A DNA stretch of 39,143 nt from Pseudomonadota bacterium (GTDB taxonomy: Bacteria > Pseudomonadota > Alphaproteobacteria > Caulobacterales > Caulobacteraceae). Under the pieces are notes generated by a model that was given only the letters and a program-made list of their open reading frames with translations, was not told the DNA's origin and made no database searches. Positions within the stretch are counted from its first letter, which is position 1, and every line of letters starts with the position of its first letter. The stretch is from positions 1 through 39,143 of the forward strand of contig JAEYAO010000024.1 in assembly GCA_023456105.1 (NCBI GenBank), read 5' to 3'. This document shows, in pieces, positions 1-8,291 of the stretch. Position numbers and translations under genes: made by a program.

Positions 1-56
1 AGAACCTGCGCAAACTGGCCAAACTGATCCCGCCGCTGACGCCAGCGACCGCGTGA
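1..56 (+). CDS. C-terminal end of an unidentified protein (partial)
   Basis: An open frame enters from the left edge and ends at TGA 54-56. Only about 17 residues are visible (ending IPPLTPATA), which is too little to assign a family. The reading is supported by a terminator-like hairpin with a T run about 30 bases downstream (86-112). It is equally possible that this is a chance frame. Confidence 0.4.
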   Translation, partial: NLRKLAKLIPPLTPATA

Positions 57-85
57 GGCGGGAGAGAACCGCCGCGTCCGTTACT

Positions 86-112
86 GGCGGCGACCTCAGC
101 AGCCGCCTTTTT
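86..112 (+). terminator. Rho-independent terminator-like hairpin
   Basis: GGCGGC (86-91) pairs with GCCGCC (102-107) and is followed by five T (108-112). It would end the + strand gene that enters from the left edge. The stem is short and the loop is ten bases, so it is only a moderate candidate. Confidence 0.5.
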
Positions 113-211
113 CAACGAAATCGGCGCGAAGCGACACGGCTGACGATGGGGGAAGTCTCCCGAAGAAGACTCCCCTCATCAACCCTGGATCGCTTCGCGA
201 TCGACGGGCCA

Positions 212-233
212 CTTCTCCCGCAAGCGGGAGAAG
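212..233. repeat. Short palindrome downstream of the DHS-like gene
   Basis: CTTCTCCCGC and GCGGGAGAAG form a perfect 10-bp stem around AA. It lies just past the stop codon of the minus-strand gene at 243. There is no T run, so it may act as a 3' stabiliser or be a dispersed palindrome. A related perfect palindrome with the same CTTCTCCC end is at 14486-14515. A smaller 6-bp hairpin lies at 188-202. Confidence 0.55.
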
Positions 234-242
234 GTCTGGTCG

Positions 243-1301
243 TTAGGCGGCCTTCTCGAACAGGTTCTGCCAGCGGCGCGGTTCGCGGTTCTTCCAGGCT
301 TCGCGGTGATAGGCGTCCGAGCCGATCAGCGGCACCACCGTGGTCGCTTCGGCGAAGACCATCTGCTCGTGCGTGGTCTGCACCTTGCCCCAGGAGGCGG
401 CTTCCTTCAGCGTGGAGGACGAGCAGGCGCCGTCGCGCACGTCGGCGACCGTGATCTGGACCGCATAGCGGTGCATCTCGGCTTCGACGCCCAGGATTTC
501 GGCGCACACCACCGTGTCCTGCGCGAAGTTCTTGGGAACGCCGCCGCCGACCATGAACAGGCCGGTGACGCCCGCCGCGATCTTGATATCGGTCAGTTCG
601 CGGAAATCGGCGATGGCGTCCAGCATCATGTAGGGCTGACCGGCGGCGGCGCGCTCCTTCTGGTGCTTGACCAGGCCGAAGCCGGCCGAGGAGTCGACGA
701 AGGCCGGGCAGAAGATCGGCACGCCCATTTCATAGGCGGTCTGGATCAGCGAGCCTTCCTTCTTGGCGTTGCCCTCCGACAGCCACTTGCCCATCTCCCA
801 GATGAACTCGCGCGAGGAATAGCCGCGCGGCTCCAGCCGGTTGGCGATCTCCAGGATGGTGTGGTCGCAGGCCTGGAGTTCTTCCTCGTCGATGTAGGTG
901 TCGTAGATGCGGTCGATGTAGTTGTCGCGCAGGACGTTGTCGTCGACCTGGCCCGCCGCCTGGTAGTGCTTGAAGCCCAGGGCCTCAAAGAAATCCATGT
1001 CGACGATCGAGGCGCCGGTGGCGACCACCGCGTCGATCATGCCGAACTTCACCATGTCGCGGTACACGTGCATGCAGCCGCCGGCCGAGGTCGAGCCGGC
1101 CAGGATCAGCCACGGCGAGCAGTCCTTGTCCTCCAGCGCCATGTTGAAGATGTCGGCGGCGCGCGCGGTGTCGCGCGACGAGAAGCTCATCTTGCGCATG
1201 CTGTCGATGATCGGACGGGCGTCGAACGAAGTGATGTCGACGTGCTCGACGACGTTCTGCAGCAGTTCGGCCTTGGCGTTGGTTTGAACGGGAGCGTTCA
1301 T
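243..1301 (-). CDS. Deoxyhypusine-synthase-like protein, probable homospermidine synthase type
   Basis: This 352-residue cytosolic protein belongs to the deoxyhypusine synthase fold. The lysine that carries the aminobutyl group in the eukaryotic enzyme is kept in an S-W-G-K motif (K306). The NAD-site glycine stretch GGGVPK is at 252-257. Where eukaryotic DHS has two histidines after that motif, this protein has N-F, as I recall for bacterial DHS-like proteins. Bacteria lack eIF5A, and related proteins have been linked to making homospermidine from putrescine with NAD. The gene follows a fold-III decarboxylase on the same strand, which would supply putrescine, so a polyamine role is likely. 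The ATG at 1301 was chosen because the conserved fold begins shortly after it and because the frame upstream crosses repeats and the neighbouring gene. The exact product is inferred. Confidence 0.88.
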   Translation of the reverse strand: MNAPVQTNAKAELLQNVVEHVDITSFDARPIIDSMRKMSFSSRDTARAADIFNMALEDKDCSPWLILAGSTSAGGCMHVYRDMVKFGMIDAVVATGASIVDMDFFEALGFKHYQAAGQVDDNVLRDNYIDRIYDTYIDEEELQACDHTILEIANRLEPRGYSSREFIWEMGKWLSEGNAKKEGSLIQTAYEMGVPIFCPAFVDSSAGFGLVKHQKERAAAGQPYMMLDAIADFRELTDIKIAAGVTGLFMVGGGVPKNFAQDTVVCAEILGVEAEMHRYAVQITVADVRDGACSSSTLKEAASWGKVQTTHEQMVFAEATTVVPLIGSDAYHREAWKNREPRRWQNLFEKAA

Positions 1302-1394
1302 TTCGGAGGTTTCCCTGTGATTTGAGCGCCCGTCGAGATCGCAGGCATGCCGGGACGGAGCGACCGACAAGCCCGATTGTTCCCACCCCAACCC

Positions 1395-1492
1395 GTCACC
1401 CTCGGACTTGATCCGAGGGTCGGAAGGTCTGTCGCATGGCCCTAAGCGAGACGTGCGGACGGTCCGATCCTCGGGTCGAGCCCGAGGATGAC
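1395..1492. repeat. REP-like palindromic element, family 1, copy A
   Basis: This 98-bp element runs from GTCACCCTCGG to CCCGAGGATGAC, so its ends are near-perfect inverted repeats. It holds two perfect 9-bp hairpins (1398-1420 and 1467-1489) with 5-base loops and a weaker middle hairpin. A second copy with the same three-hairpin plan lies at 14556-14676. It sits between the decarboxylase and DHS-like genes. Confidence 0.8.
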
Positions 1493-1507
1493 AAGCTGAA
1501 GAAGGGT

Positions 1508-2773
1508 CTACTTCCGACGCTGCTTGCGCTGACCGGCCTTGCCCTTGGGACGCGACAGACGCACGACCTTCCTGGCCGCCTCCTCCGCCGTGGTGCGCAC
1601 GGTGGGGATGGAGCGCGGCGCCAGGCCGTAGAGCGAGGCCATCGGGGCGTCCTCGACCACGGCGACGTCGTGTTCGCCATAGCCGTTGAAGCCGGTGGTC
1701 ATGGCCACGCCATAGGCGCCCAGCATGCCGATCTCGATGAAGTCGCCTTCGCGCACGTCGGCCGGCAGCCAGAACGGCCCCGGCATGTGGTCGATGGAGT
1801 CGCAGGTCGGGCCGTAGAACTGAAACGCCTTCAAATCGCCAGACGCCTCTCCGCCCCGCACCAGCTTGGTCGGGAAGGGCCAGCGCGAGTGGGTCGCGTC
1901 GAACAACGACCCGTAGGAGCCGTCGTTCAGATACAGGGCGTCGCCTTTGCGCAGGTCCACACGCGCCAGCACCGACGACGATTCCGCCACCAGCGCCCGG
2001 CCCGGCTCGCACCACAGCTCGGTCGTCTCCGAAACCGGCATCTCGTTGAAGCCGCGATGGATCGCCTCGGCGTATTCGTTCAGGTCCGGCGGGACCATGC
2101 CCGGATAGACGGACGGAAAGCCGCCGCCGACATCGACGATGTCCACGATCACGCCCGCTCTGGAGATCGAGCGGCCGACCTGCGCCATGGCCGCCTGATA
2201 GGCGGTGGGGCGCATGCACTGGCTGCCGACGTGGAACGACACGCCCATCAGGCCGTCCTTGACCGCCTGGCGCGTGGCCAGCAGCAGGGCCGGGGCCTGA
2301 TCCGGCGAGACGCCGAACTTGCCCGACAGCGTATAAGCCGCGCCGTCCGCCGACACCGCCATGCGCACGATCAGGTTCAGATCGTCCGCGCCGCCCGTGG
2401 CGTCGAGGATCTTGTCCAGCTCCTCCACGCAGTCCAGCGAGAAGGTGCGCACGCCGTGATCGAAATAGGCGCGGGTGATGGCCGAACGGCTCTTCACCGG
2501 GTGCATAAAGGCCAGACGCGCATCACGGCTGACCGAGCGCACCAGCTCGATCTCGGCGAGGGACGCCACGTCGAAGCCGCGCACGCCCGCCTCCACCAGG
2601 GTCTCGACGACCCAGCGCGAGGGGTTCGCCTTCACGGCATAGAAGACGTCGGCCTTTAGATTATCCTGGAACCAGCGCGCCGCTACGGAAACCGAACGCG
2701 GCCGCACGAGTGCGACTGGACGTTCAGGAGGCCGCTCGCGGACCAGGTCCAGGGGAAGCTGGTACGTGCGCAA
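1508..2773 (-). CDS. Fold-III (alanine racemase-like) ornithine/lysine decarboxylase
   Basis: This 421-residue PLP enzyme would decarboxylate ornithine (or lysine, or a related diamino acid) to putrescine (or cadaverine). Visible motifs are the PLP lysine in YAVKANP (K48), the phosphate-binding GGGFP (216-220), CEPGR (255-259) and the active-site cysteine in GPTCDS (C324), all typical of eukaryotic-type ornithine decarboxylases. The length is near the family norm of about 380-420, with a basic lysine/arginine-rich tail that looks disordered. The start is TTG at 2773, preceded at good distance by an AGGGGG ribosome site, and no ATG or GTG fits. It is probably co-transcribed with the DHS-like gene downstream, about 206 bases away across a REP element. 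Ornithine versus lysine preference cannot be read from sequence alone. Confidence 0.9.
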   Translation of the reverse strand: MRTYQLPLDLVRERPPERPVALVRPRSVSVAARWFQDNLKADVFYAVKANPSRWVVETLVEAGVRGFDVASLAEIELVRSVSRDARLAFMHPVKSRSAITRAYFDHGVRTFSLDCVEELDKILDATGGADDLNLIVRMAVSADGAAYTLSGKFGVSPDQAPALLLATRQAVKDGLMGVSFHVGSQCMRPTAYQAAMAQVGRSISRAGVIVDIVDVGGGFPSVYPGMVPPDLNEYAEAIHRGFNEMPVSETTELWCEPGRALVAESSSVLARVDLRKGDALYLNDGSYGSLFDATHSRWPFPTKLVRGGEASGDLKAFQFYGPTCDSIDHMPGPFWLPADVREGDFIEIGMLGAYGVAMTTGFNGYGEHDVAVVEDAPMASLYGLAPRSIPTVRTTAEEAARKVVRLSRPKGKAGQRKQRRK

Positions 2774-2925
2774 TTCACGTAACCCCCTGTTAGTTGTTAA
2801 CCCAGACCGGCGTTAGCAGCGCGTAACGGTTAGACCTACGGGGTCCGCCGGAAGGCGCGATATGGGGTGATCGCCCTGTCATGTAAAGAGGCAATTTCGT
2901 GGCCCGCCGTGCATCCTTTCGTCCG

Positions 2926-2950
2926 GCAACCGCCACGCTGGCCGGCCGTT
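2926..2950 (+). promoter_or_regulatory. Degenerate sigma-EcfG-like promoter before DUF2254 gene
   Basis: GCAAC (2926-2930), a 16-base spacer and CGTT (2947-2950) lie 22 bases before the ATG at 2973. The -35 differs by one base from the general-stress consensus GGAAC. The spacing and position are right, but a single element of this quality could be chance. Confidence 0.35.
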
Positions 2951-2972
2951 TGGCGGCGATGAGGTCGAACCC

Positions 2973-4208
2973 ATGAATCGATGGCTGTTTCTCTGGAGGC
3001 GCCTGTCACGCCAGCTGTGGTGGCGGGCCAGCCTTTATGCGGGCCTGGGCGTCGTCGCCGCCTTGATCGCCACCTTTGGCGCGCCCTGGGTGCCCGAGGC
3101 GCTGGCCGAGCGCTTCGGCGGGGGATCGGTGGAAGCGGTGCTGTCGATTCTGGCTTCAAGCCTTCTGGCCGTGGCGACCTTCTCTCTGGGGGCGATGGTC
3201 ACCGCCTACACCAGCGTCTCCTCCACCGCGACGCCTCGCGCCGCGGCCCTGATCACCGAGGACGAGAGCACGCAGAAGTCGCTTGCGACCTTTGTCGGGG
3301 CCTTCCTGTACGCCGTGGTCGGGGTGACCGCCATTAACGCCAGCTATTATGGCGCGGAAGGCCGAGCGATTTTGTTCCTGTTCAGCCTGGTCGTGGTGGC
3401 CCTTGTGGCGTTTCGGCTGCTCGCCTGGATCAACCGCCTCACTCGTCTGGCGCGGCTTGATCATACCATCGAGCGGGTGGAGGCGAGCGCCGCCCGGGCG
3501 CTGGCCACCGACGCCGGAAGGCGCAGGCTGGGAGGACGCTCCGGAGAGCTGACGCAGGGGGATTATCTGTGCGCCCCGACGACGGGCTATGTTCAGAACA
3601 TAGACGTGGCGGCCCTTCAATCCATGGCCGAACGGCTCGACGCGGATATCCAGATCCTGGCTCGACCTGGCGCTTTCCTGCGGCGTGGCGAGCGCCTGAT
3701 GCGCATTTCCCGCTCCGGCGTCGATCCGACGGAACAGAACCGCCTGATCGCCGCCTTCATCATGGGTCGCGCCCGCTCCTTTGAACAGGACGCCCGTCAC
3801 GGTCTGGTCGTGCTGGGCGAGATCGCGGCCAAGGCGCTGTCCCCGGGAATCAACGATGCGGGCACGGCCATCGCCGTGATCGGCTCCGGCGTGCGCTTGT
3901 TGGATCAATGGGCGCGCGACGCCGCCGAGACGCCGGAAGACGAGAGTTGTTCACGCCTTCTGATCGCGGCCGTGCCCCCGCATGATTTCATCGAGGACCT
4001 TTTCGCGCCTATCGCCCGGCACGGCGCGGGAGAGCTTTCCGTGGCCATTCGCCTCATCAAGGCGCTTCGTTCGCTGGCTGCGATCGAAGGCGACCTGGGA
4101 CGCGCCGCCGCGCAGGCGCAGGACCGCGTCCTAGCGCTGGCCGCCCTGCGTCTGGACGATCCGGAGGAGCGCCGCCGGCTGGAGCGGGAGCTGGCTCTCG
4201 CCGGCTGA
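2973..4208 (+). CDS. DUF2254 family membrane protein
   Basis: This 411-residue inner-membrane protein matches my recollection of the DUF2254 family. The N-terminal third has about four hydrophobic segments (roughly residues 18-38, 55-80, 105-125 and 130-150), with the segment T-A-Y-T-S-V-S-S-T-A-T-P between the second and third. The remainder is a soluble domain, presumably cytoplasmic, of about 250 residues with conserved-looking D-x-G-T-A and S-P-G-I-N-D patches. The function of the family is unknown. The ATG at 2973 has a GATGAGG ribosome site upstream. The gene stands alone between the divergent decarboxylase and phnC and may be driven by the stress-type promoter at 2926-2950. Confidence 0.82.
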   Translation: MNRWLFLWRRLSRQLWWRASLYAGLGVVAALIATFGAPWVPEALAERFGGGSVEAVLSILASSLLAVATFSLGAMVTAYTSVSSTATPRAAALITEDESTQKSLATFVGAFLYAVVGVTAINASYYGAEGRAILFLFSLVVVALVAFRLLAWINRLTRLARLDHTIERVEASAARALATDAGRRRLGGRSGELTQGDYLCAPTTGYVQNIDVAALQSMAERLDADIQILARPGAFLRRGERLMRISRSGVDPTEQNRLIAAFIMGRARSFEQDARHGLVVLGEIAAKALSPGINDAGTAIAVIGSGVRLLDQWARDAAETPEDESCSRLLIAAVPPHDFIEDLFAPIARHGAGELSVAIRLIKALRSLAAIEGDLGRAAAQAQDRVLALAALRLDDPEERRRLERELALAG

Positions 4209-4318
4209 CCTCTGCGCTCGCTCTGGACGTTAACCGGCATGCTGTGCGATTAAGGGTTGCCTTGGCGCACGTCTCGCGTCATGCGGCGCCCCTTTCGCCA
4301 CAGCCTCCCAGCGAGTTC

Positions 4319-5128
4319 ATGAGTTCATCAGCCGCCGCAGCCGCCCCGGGCCTTGTCCTGGCGCGCGACGTGTCGAAGACCTTCGGTTCGCGCAAGGCGC
4401 TGGACGGCGTCTCCGTCCAGGTCGCCGCGGGCGAGATGGTCGCCCTGATCGGCCCTTCGGGCTCGGGCAAGTCCACCCTGCTGCGCTCGATCACGGGCCT
4501 TCAGACTATCGACGCCGGTCCCGGCGTGATCCAGGTGTTCGGCGAAACCGTGCAAAAGGACGGCCGCACCACCTCGGCCACCCGGCGCGCGCGCGGTCGC
4601 TTGGGCATGATCTTTCAGCAGTTCAACCTGGTGGGCCGGCTCAGCCTGTTCTCCAACGTCATGCTGGGGGCGCTGGGCCGCATTCCGGCCTGGCAGGGAC
4701 TGTTCGGCCTGTGGCCCCGCGCGGACAAGGATAAGGCCATGGCGGCCCTGCACCGAGTCGGCGTCTCCGACTACGCCGGTCAGCGCGCCAACACCCTGTC
4801 GGGCGGCCAGCAGCAGCGCGGCGCCATCGCCCGCGCCATTGTGCAGGGCGCCCAAGCCATCCTGGCCGACGAGCCTGTCGCCTCCCTCGACCCCGTGTCC
4901 GCCCGCAAGGTCATGGAGCTGCTGGTCGAGCTGAACAAGCGAGACGGCATGGGCGTCATCGTCACCCTGCACCAGGTCGACTACGCCATCCGCTACTGCG
5001 ACCGCGTGATCGCGCTGCAGGGCGGCAAGATCGTCTATGACGGCCCCTCCATGGGGCTGGACCAACAACGCCTGATCGAAATCTACGGTCCCGAGTTCGA
5101 GGACGCGTTCTGGGAGACCAAGGCATGA
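4319..5128 (+). CDS. phnC: Phosphonate/phosphite ABC transporter ATP-binding protein PhnC
   Basis: This 269-residue ATPase energises import through PhnE. It has Walker A GPSGSGKST (45-53), Q-loop Q100, the signature LSGGQQQ (160-166), Walker B ILADEP (181-186) and the switch histidine H218. The FQQFNLV stretch after the Q-loop and the closing E-I-Y-G are typical of PhnC. The frame stays open 25 codons upstream, but ATG 4319 gives the normal family length. Its stop overlaps the phnD start by four bases (ATGA), so the three genes form one operon. No C-P lyase genes are present nearby, so phosphite, phosphate or simple phosphonates are all possible substrates. Confidence 0.95.
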   Translation: MSSSAAAAAPGLVLARDVSKTFGSRKALDGVSVQVAAGEMVALIGPSGSGKSTLLRSITGLQTIDAGPGVIQVFGETVQKDGRTTSATRRARGRLGMIFQQFNLVGRLSLFSNVMLGALGRIPAWQGLFGLWPRADKDKAMAALHRVGVSDYAGQRANTLSGGQQQRGAIARAIVQGAQAILADEPVASLDPVSARKVMELLVELNKRDGMGVIVTLHQVDYAIRYCDRVIALQGGKIVYDGPSMGLDQQRLIEIYGPEFEDAFWETKA

Positions 5129-6120
5129 GCCTGTCCCGTCGTTTTGTCGCCGCCGTGGGCGGTCTGGCGCTGCTGGGCCTGTCGGCTTGCGGAGGCGGCG
5201 AAGAAAAGGCCGCGGGCGGCGCGCCGTCCGAAGTGGTCTTCTCCATCCTGTCGGCCGAGGGCCAGGCCTCGTCCGGCCCGCTGTGGCAGCCGCTGCTGGA
5301 CGACATGTCCAAGGCGATCGGCGTGCCGGTGAAGCCCTTCTTCGGCTCGAACTACAACGTCCTGGTCGAAGCCATGCGCTTCAACCAGACCCAGGTCGCC
5401 TGGTTCTCGGCCAAGCCGGCGCTTGAGGCCGTGGATCGCGCCCAGGGCGAGGTCATCGCCCGCACCGTCGATCCGGAGGGCCGCGACAGCTACACCTCGA
5501 CCCTGGTGGTCAAGAAGGGCTCGGGCATCACGCTGGACAAGGTGCTGGCCTGCGGCAAGCAGTACGACTTCGGCATCGGCGACGCCCAGTCCACCTCGGG
5601 CACGCTTGCGCCCATGACCTTCCTGTTCAATCCGCGCGGCATCGTGCCCAGCCAGTGCTTCCGTACCGTGCGGGCCGCCAACCACCAGGCCAACGCCTTC
5701 GCCGTGGCCACCGGCGTCGTGGACGTCGCCACCTCCAACTCGGTCAACACCGTCTTCCTGCGCCGCGAGAACCCGCAGGTCGCCGACCAGATCGAGGACA
5801 TCTGGACCTCGCCGCCGATCCCGGAATCCGGCATCCTGCTGCGCGAAGATCTGGATCCGGCGCTGAAGGAGAAGATCCGCGCCTTTTTCCTGTCCTATGG
5901 TCAGGGCCAGGGGGCCGAGGCCGATCGCCAGCGCCAGGTGCTGGCCGGCCTGAACTATTCGATGTTCCGCGCCGCCGACGACAGCTATCTCGACCCCGTG
6001 CGCGAGATGGTCGCCGACCAGAAGCTGAGCGAAGCCCGCGCCAAGAACGACCAGGCCGGCGTCGCCGCCGCCGAGCGCGAGCTGTCGACCCTGCGCGCCA
6101 AGCGTGAGGTTCAGCCTTGA
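5125..6120 (+). CDS. phnD: Phosphate/phosphite/phosphonate-binding lipoprotein PhnD
   Basis: This 331-residue periplasmic substrate-binding protein of the PhnCDE importer starts with a lipoprotein signal ending L-S-A-C (C22), so it should be lipid-anchored. The body is a type II binding fold. The family segment seen as GDPNSTSG in PhnD proteins is GDAQSTSG here (about residues 152-159), and the oxyanion-binding S-T-S is kept. A charged, alanine-rich helix of about 40 residues follows at the C terminus. It overlaps phnC by four bases and phnE by four (TTGA). Ligand identity is inferred only from family. Confidence 0.94.
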   Translation: MSLSRRFVAAVGGLALLGLSACGGGEEKAAGGAPSEVVFSILSAEGQASSGPLWQPLLDDMSKAIGVPVKPFFGSNYNVLVEAMRFNQTQVAWFSAKPALEAVDRAQGEVIARTVDPEGRDSYTSTLVVKKGSGITLDKVLACGKQYDFGIGDAQSTSGTLAPMTFLFNPRGIVPSQCFRTVRAANHQANAFAVATGVVDVATSNSVNTVFLRRENPQVADQIEDIWTSPPIPESGILLREDLDPALKEKIRAFFLSYGQGQGAEADRQRQVLAGLNYSMFRAADDSYLDPVREMVADQKLSEARAKNDQAGVAAAERELSTLRAKREVQP

Positions 6121-6962
6121 ACACGGCGACCGACATGGCCGCGCGCGGCGGCCTGAACGCGGGCGTGGCGGCGTCCGCCGTGCCGCAGCCGCCCAGGAAG
6201 TCCGCCTCCGCCTGGGCGCTGGACGTCCTGCTGTGGGGCGGCATCGCCCTGGTGCTGATCATCAGCTTCGGCCCGGTGGACATGCGCCGCCTGCCGCTGC
6301 TGTTCTCCAACTCCCAGAACATCCAGCTGTACGGCCGCGACCTGCTGAACCCGGACTTCACCAACGTCCGCCAGTTGGTCGGCCAGATGTGGCTGACGGT
6401 GCAGATCGCCCTGTGGGGCACCTTCATCGCCGTCTTCATCGGCGTGCCTCTGGGCCTGGCCGCCGCGCGCAACATCGCGCCGAACTGGGTGGTCTGGCCG
6501 GTGCGCCGGGTGATGGACCTGCTGCGCTCGATCCCCGATTTGGTGATCGGCACCCTGTTCATCGTGGCCGTCGGCCTGGGCCCGTTGGCGGGCGTTCTCG
6601 CCATCGCCCTGAACACCGGCGGCGTGCTGGCCAAGTTGTTCTCCGAAGCCGTCGAGTCCATCGACAAGGGGCCGGTCGAGGGCGTTCGCGCCACCGGCGC
6701 CACCCCGCTGCACGAGATCGTCTGGGGCGTGATCCCGCAGGTCGCGCCCTTGTGGACCTCGTTCGCCCTCTACCGCTTCGAGTCCAACAGCCGCGCGGCC
6801 ACCGTGCTGGGCCTGATCGGCGCCGGCGGCATCGGTCAGCTGCTGTTCGAAAGCATCCAGGCGTTTGATTATCGCCAGGTGTCGGCCATCGCCATCGTCA
6901 TCGTGGTCGCCGTGACCCTGATCGACATGCTGTCGCAGGCCATGCGCAAGCGCCTGCTCTGA
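6117..6962 (+). CDS. phnE: Phosphonate/phosphite ABC transporter permease PhnE
   Basis: This 281-residue integral membrane permease has about six hydrophobic segments. The cytoplasmic EAA-like loop that docks on PhnC is seen around residues 181-210 (E-A-V-E-S-I-D-K-G-P-V-E-G-V-R-A-T-G-A). The first 30 residues are soluble and alanine-rich. The start is TTG at 6117, overlapping the phnD stop; an ATG six codons later (6135) is the alternative. The terminator at 6986-7017 closes the operon. Confidence 0.94.
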   Translation: MNTATDMAARGGLNAGVAASAVPQPPRKSASAWALDVLLWGGIALVLIISFGPVDMRRLPLLFSNSQNIQLYGRDLLNPDFTNVRQLVGQMWLTVQIALWGTFIAVFIGVPLGLAAARNIAPNWVVWPVRRVMDLLRSIPDLVIGTLFIVAVGLGPLAGVLAIALNTGGVLAKLFSEAVESIDKGPVEGVRATGATPLHEIVWGVIPQVAPLWTSFALYRFESNSRAATVLGLIGAGGIGQLLFESIQAFDYRQVSAIAIVIVVAVTLIDMLSQAMRKRLL

Positions 6963-6985
6963 CGGTCCCAACTCGCGAAAACCAG

Positions 6986-7017
6986 GGCCGTCGGCGTTCC
7001 GCGCCGGCGGCCTTTTT
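6986..7017 (+). terminator. Rho-independent terminator after phnCDE
   Basis: An 11-bp GC-rich stem with one T-G wobble (6986-6996 pairing with 7002-7012), a 5-base loop and five T (7013-7017) lie 24 bases past the phnE stop. It separates phnCDE from pstS. Confidence 0.85.
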
Positions 7018-7062
7018 CGTAGCCCTCGTCTCCTTGAAAGCGTCATCGGCCGGCTAGACGGA

Positions 7063-7080
7063 CTGTCACATTCCTATGCT
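7063..7080 (+). promoter_or_regulatory. Candidate Pho box upstream of pstS
   Basis: CTGTCAC (7063-7069) is followed 11 bases later by the weaker half CTATGCT (7074-7080). PhoB sites are CTGTCAT-type direct repeats with 11-base periodicity. The first half is excellent; the second matches only four of seven. It is 37 bases before the pstS start, which fits PhoB control. Confidence 0.42.
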
Positions 7081-7116
7081 CTAAGCGTCGCAAACCTCAT
7101 CGAAGGATGCGCCGCC

Positions 7117-8184
7117 ATGACCCGCCTGCTCAAGATCGCCGCCGCCTCGGCCGCCGTGCTCGCCCTCGCCGCCTGCGGCGACGGTGAAGGCGGAACGGGC
7201 TCTCAGACGGCGCGCGCCGGCATCTGGGCGGCCGGTTCCTCGACTGTCTTCCCCTTCGCGACCCGCGTGGCCGAGAACTTCGCCCGCACCTCGGGCGGCG
7301 CAGCTCCGCGCGTCGAGAGCCTGGGCACCGGCGGCGGCATCCAGGCCTTCTGCCAGGGCGTCGGCCCGTCCACGCCGGACATCGCCAACGCTTCGCGTCA
7401 GATGAAGGCGTCCGAGTTCGACCTGTGCCAGCAGAACGGCGTCACCGACATCGTCGAGATCAAGATCGGCTTCGACGGCATCGTCATCGCCACCGCCCGC
7501 AGCGGCAACAGCTTCAACTTCGAACTGAACGACCTCTACGAAGGATTGGCCAAGGAAGTGCCGGGCGCGAATGGCCAGTTCGTCGCCAACCCCAACACCA
7601 CCTGGAACCAGGTCAACGGCGCCCTGCCCAACCAACGCATCCAGGTCTATGGCCCGCCGCCCACCTCCGGCACGCGCGACGCCTTCCTCGAGCTGGGCAT
7701 GACCCCGGGCGCCAAGCTGGTTCCCGCCGCTGCCGCTGTTGAAGCCGCTGACGCCGATCGCTTCGAGGCCCTGGCCCACACCCTGCGCGAGGACGGCGTG
7801 TGGATCGACTCGGGCGAGAACGACAACGCCATTGTCCAGACCCTGACCCGCACGCCGGGATCGCTGGGCGTGTTCGGCTTCTCCTTCCTGGAGCAGAACC
7901 TCGACACGGTGAAGGCCGAGACCATCGACGGGGTGGCCCCCACCGCCGACACCATCGCCGACGGCTCCTATCCCCTGGCGCGCAGCCTCTACATCTACGT
8001 CAAGAAGCAGCACATCGGCGTGATCCCCGGCCTGCAGCAGTTCGTGCAGGAGTTCATGTCCGACGGCTCGGCCGGCCGCGGCGGCTATCTGCAGGATCGC
8101 GGCCTGGTGCCGCTGCCCGCCGACCAGCTGACGGCCGAGCGCGGCAAGGTGCAGGCCATGACCGCGATGACGCGCCCGCAATAA
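7117..8184 (+). CDS. pstS: PstS-family phosphate-binding lipoprotein
   Basis: This 355-residue periplasmic phosphate-binding protein has a lipoprotein signal ending L-A-A-C (C20). The phosphate-binding start motif is A-A-G-S-S-T-V-F-P (about 38-46). The central T-S-G-T-R-D motif, whose residues hold phosphate in PstS, is at about 186-191, and the hinge segment Y-P-L-A-R-S-L-Y is at about 286-293. No pstC, pstA or pstB is adjacent, so it must work with a permease encoded elsewhere. A terminator separates it from phnCDE and a candidate Pho box precedes it. The ATG at 7117 has an AAGGAT ribosome site. Confidence 0.92.
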   Translation: MTRLLKIAAASAAVLALAACGDGEGGTGSQTARAGIWAAGSSTVFPFATRVAENFARTSGGAAPRVESLGTGGGIQAFCQGVGPSTPDIANASRQMKASEFDLCQQNGVTDIVEIKIGFDGIVIATARSGNSFNFELNDLYEGLAKEVPGANGQFVANPNTTWNQVNGALPNQRIQVYGPPPTSGTRDAFLELGMTPGAKLVPAAAAVEAADADRFEALAHTLREDGVWIDSGENDNAIVQTLTRTPGSLGVFGFSFLEQNLDTVKAETIDGVAPTADTIADGSYPLARSLYIYVKKQHIGVIPGLQQFVQEFMSDGSAGRGGYLQDRGLVPLPADQLTAERGKVQAMTAMTRPQ

Positions 8185-8198
8185 GCGGAGCCGTAGCC

Positions 8199-8223
8199 GG
8201 AACCTACGCTGTTCCGTCCCGTT
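8199..8223 (+). promoter_or_regulatory. Sigma-EcfG general stress promoter before galU
   Basis: GGAAC (8199-8203), a 16-base spacer and CGTT (8220-8223) match exactly the alphaproteobacterial general-stress sigma consensus. A start site about 8 bases downstream would give a leader of roughly 60 bases before the galU ATG at 8292. Confidence 0.65.
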
Positions 8224-8291
8224 TCCCCTCGCCTCTTTCGTCGGCGACGCCGGCTTGGCTATATGAGGCGGGACAGCTGTCAGGATCACGA

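Noticed and set aside
1302..2219. N-terminal extension of the DHS-like protein to 658 residues
   Set aside because: The extension lies antisense or out of frame to repeats and overlaps the decarboxylase gene in another frame; the family length and fold start fit ATG 1301.
4209..4318. Pho box before phnC
   Set aside because: Only a partial CTGTGCG half-site is visible with no 11-base repeat.
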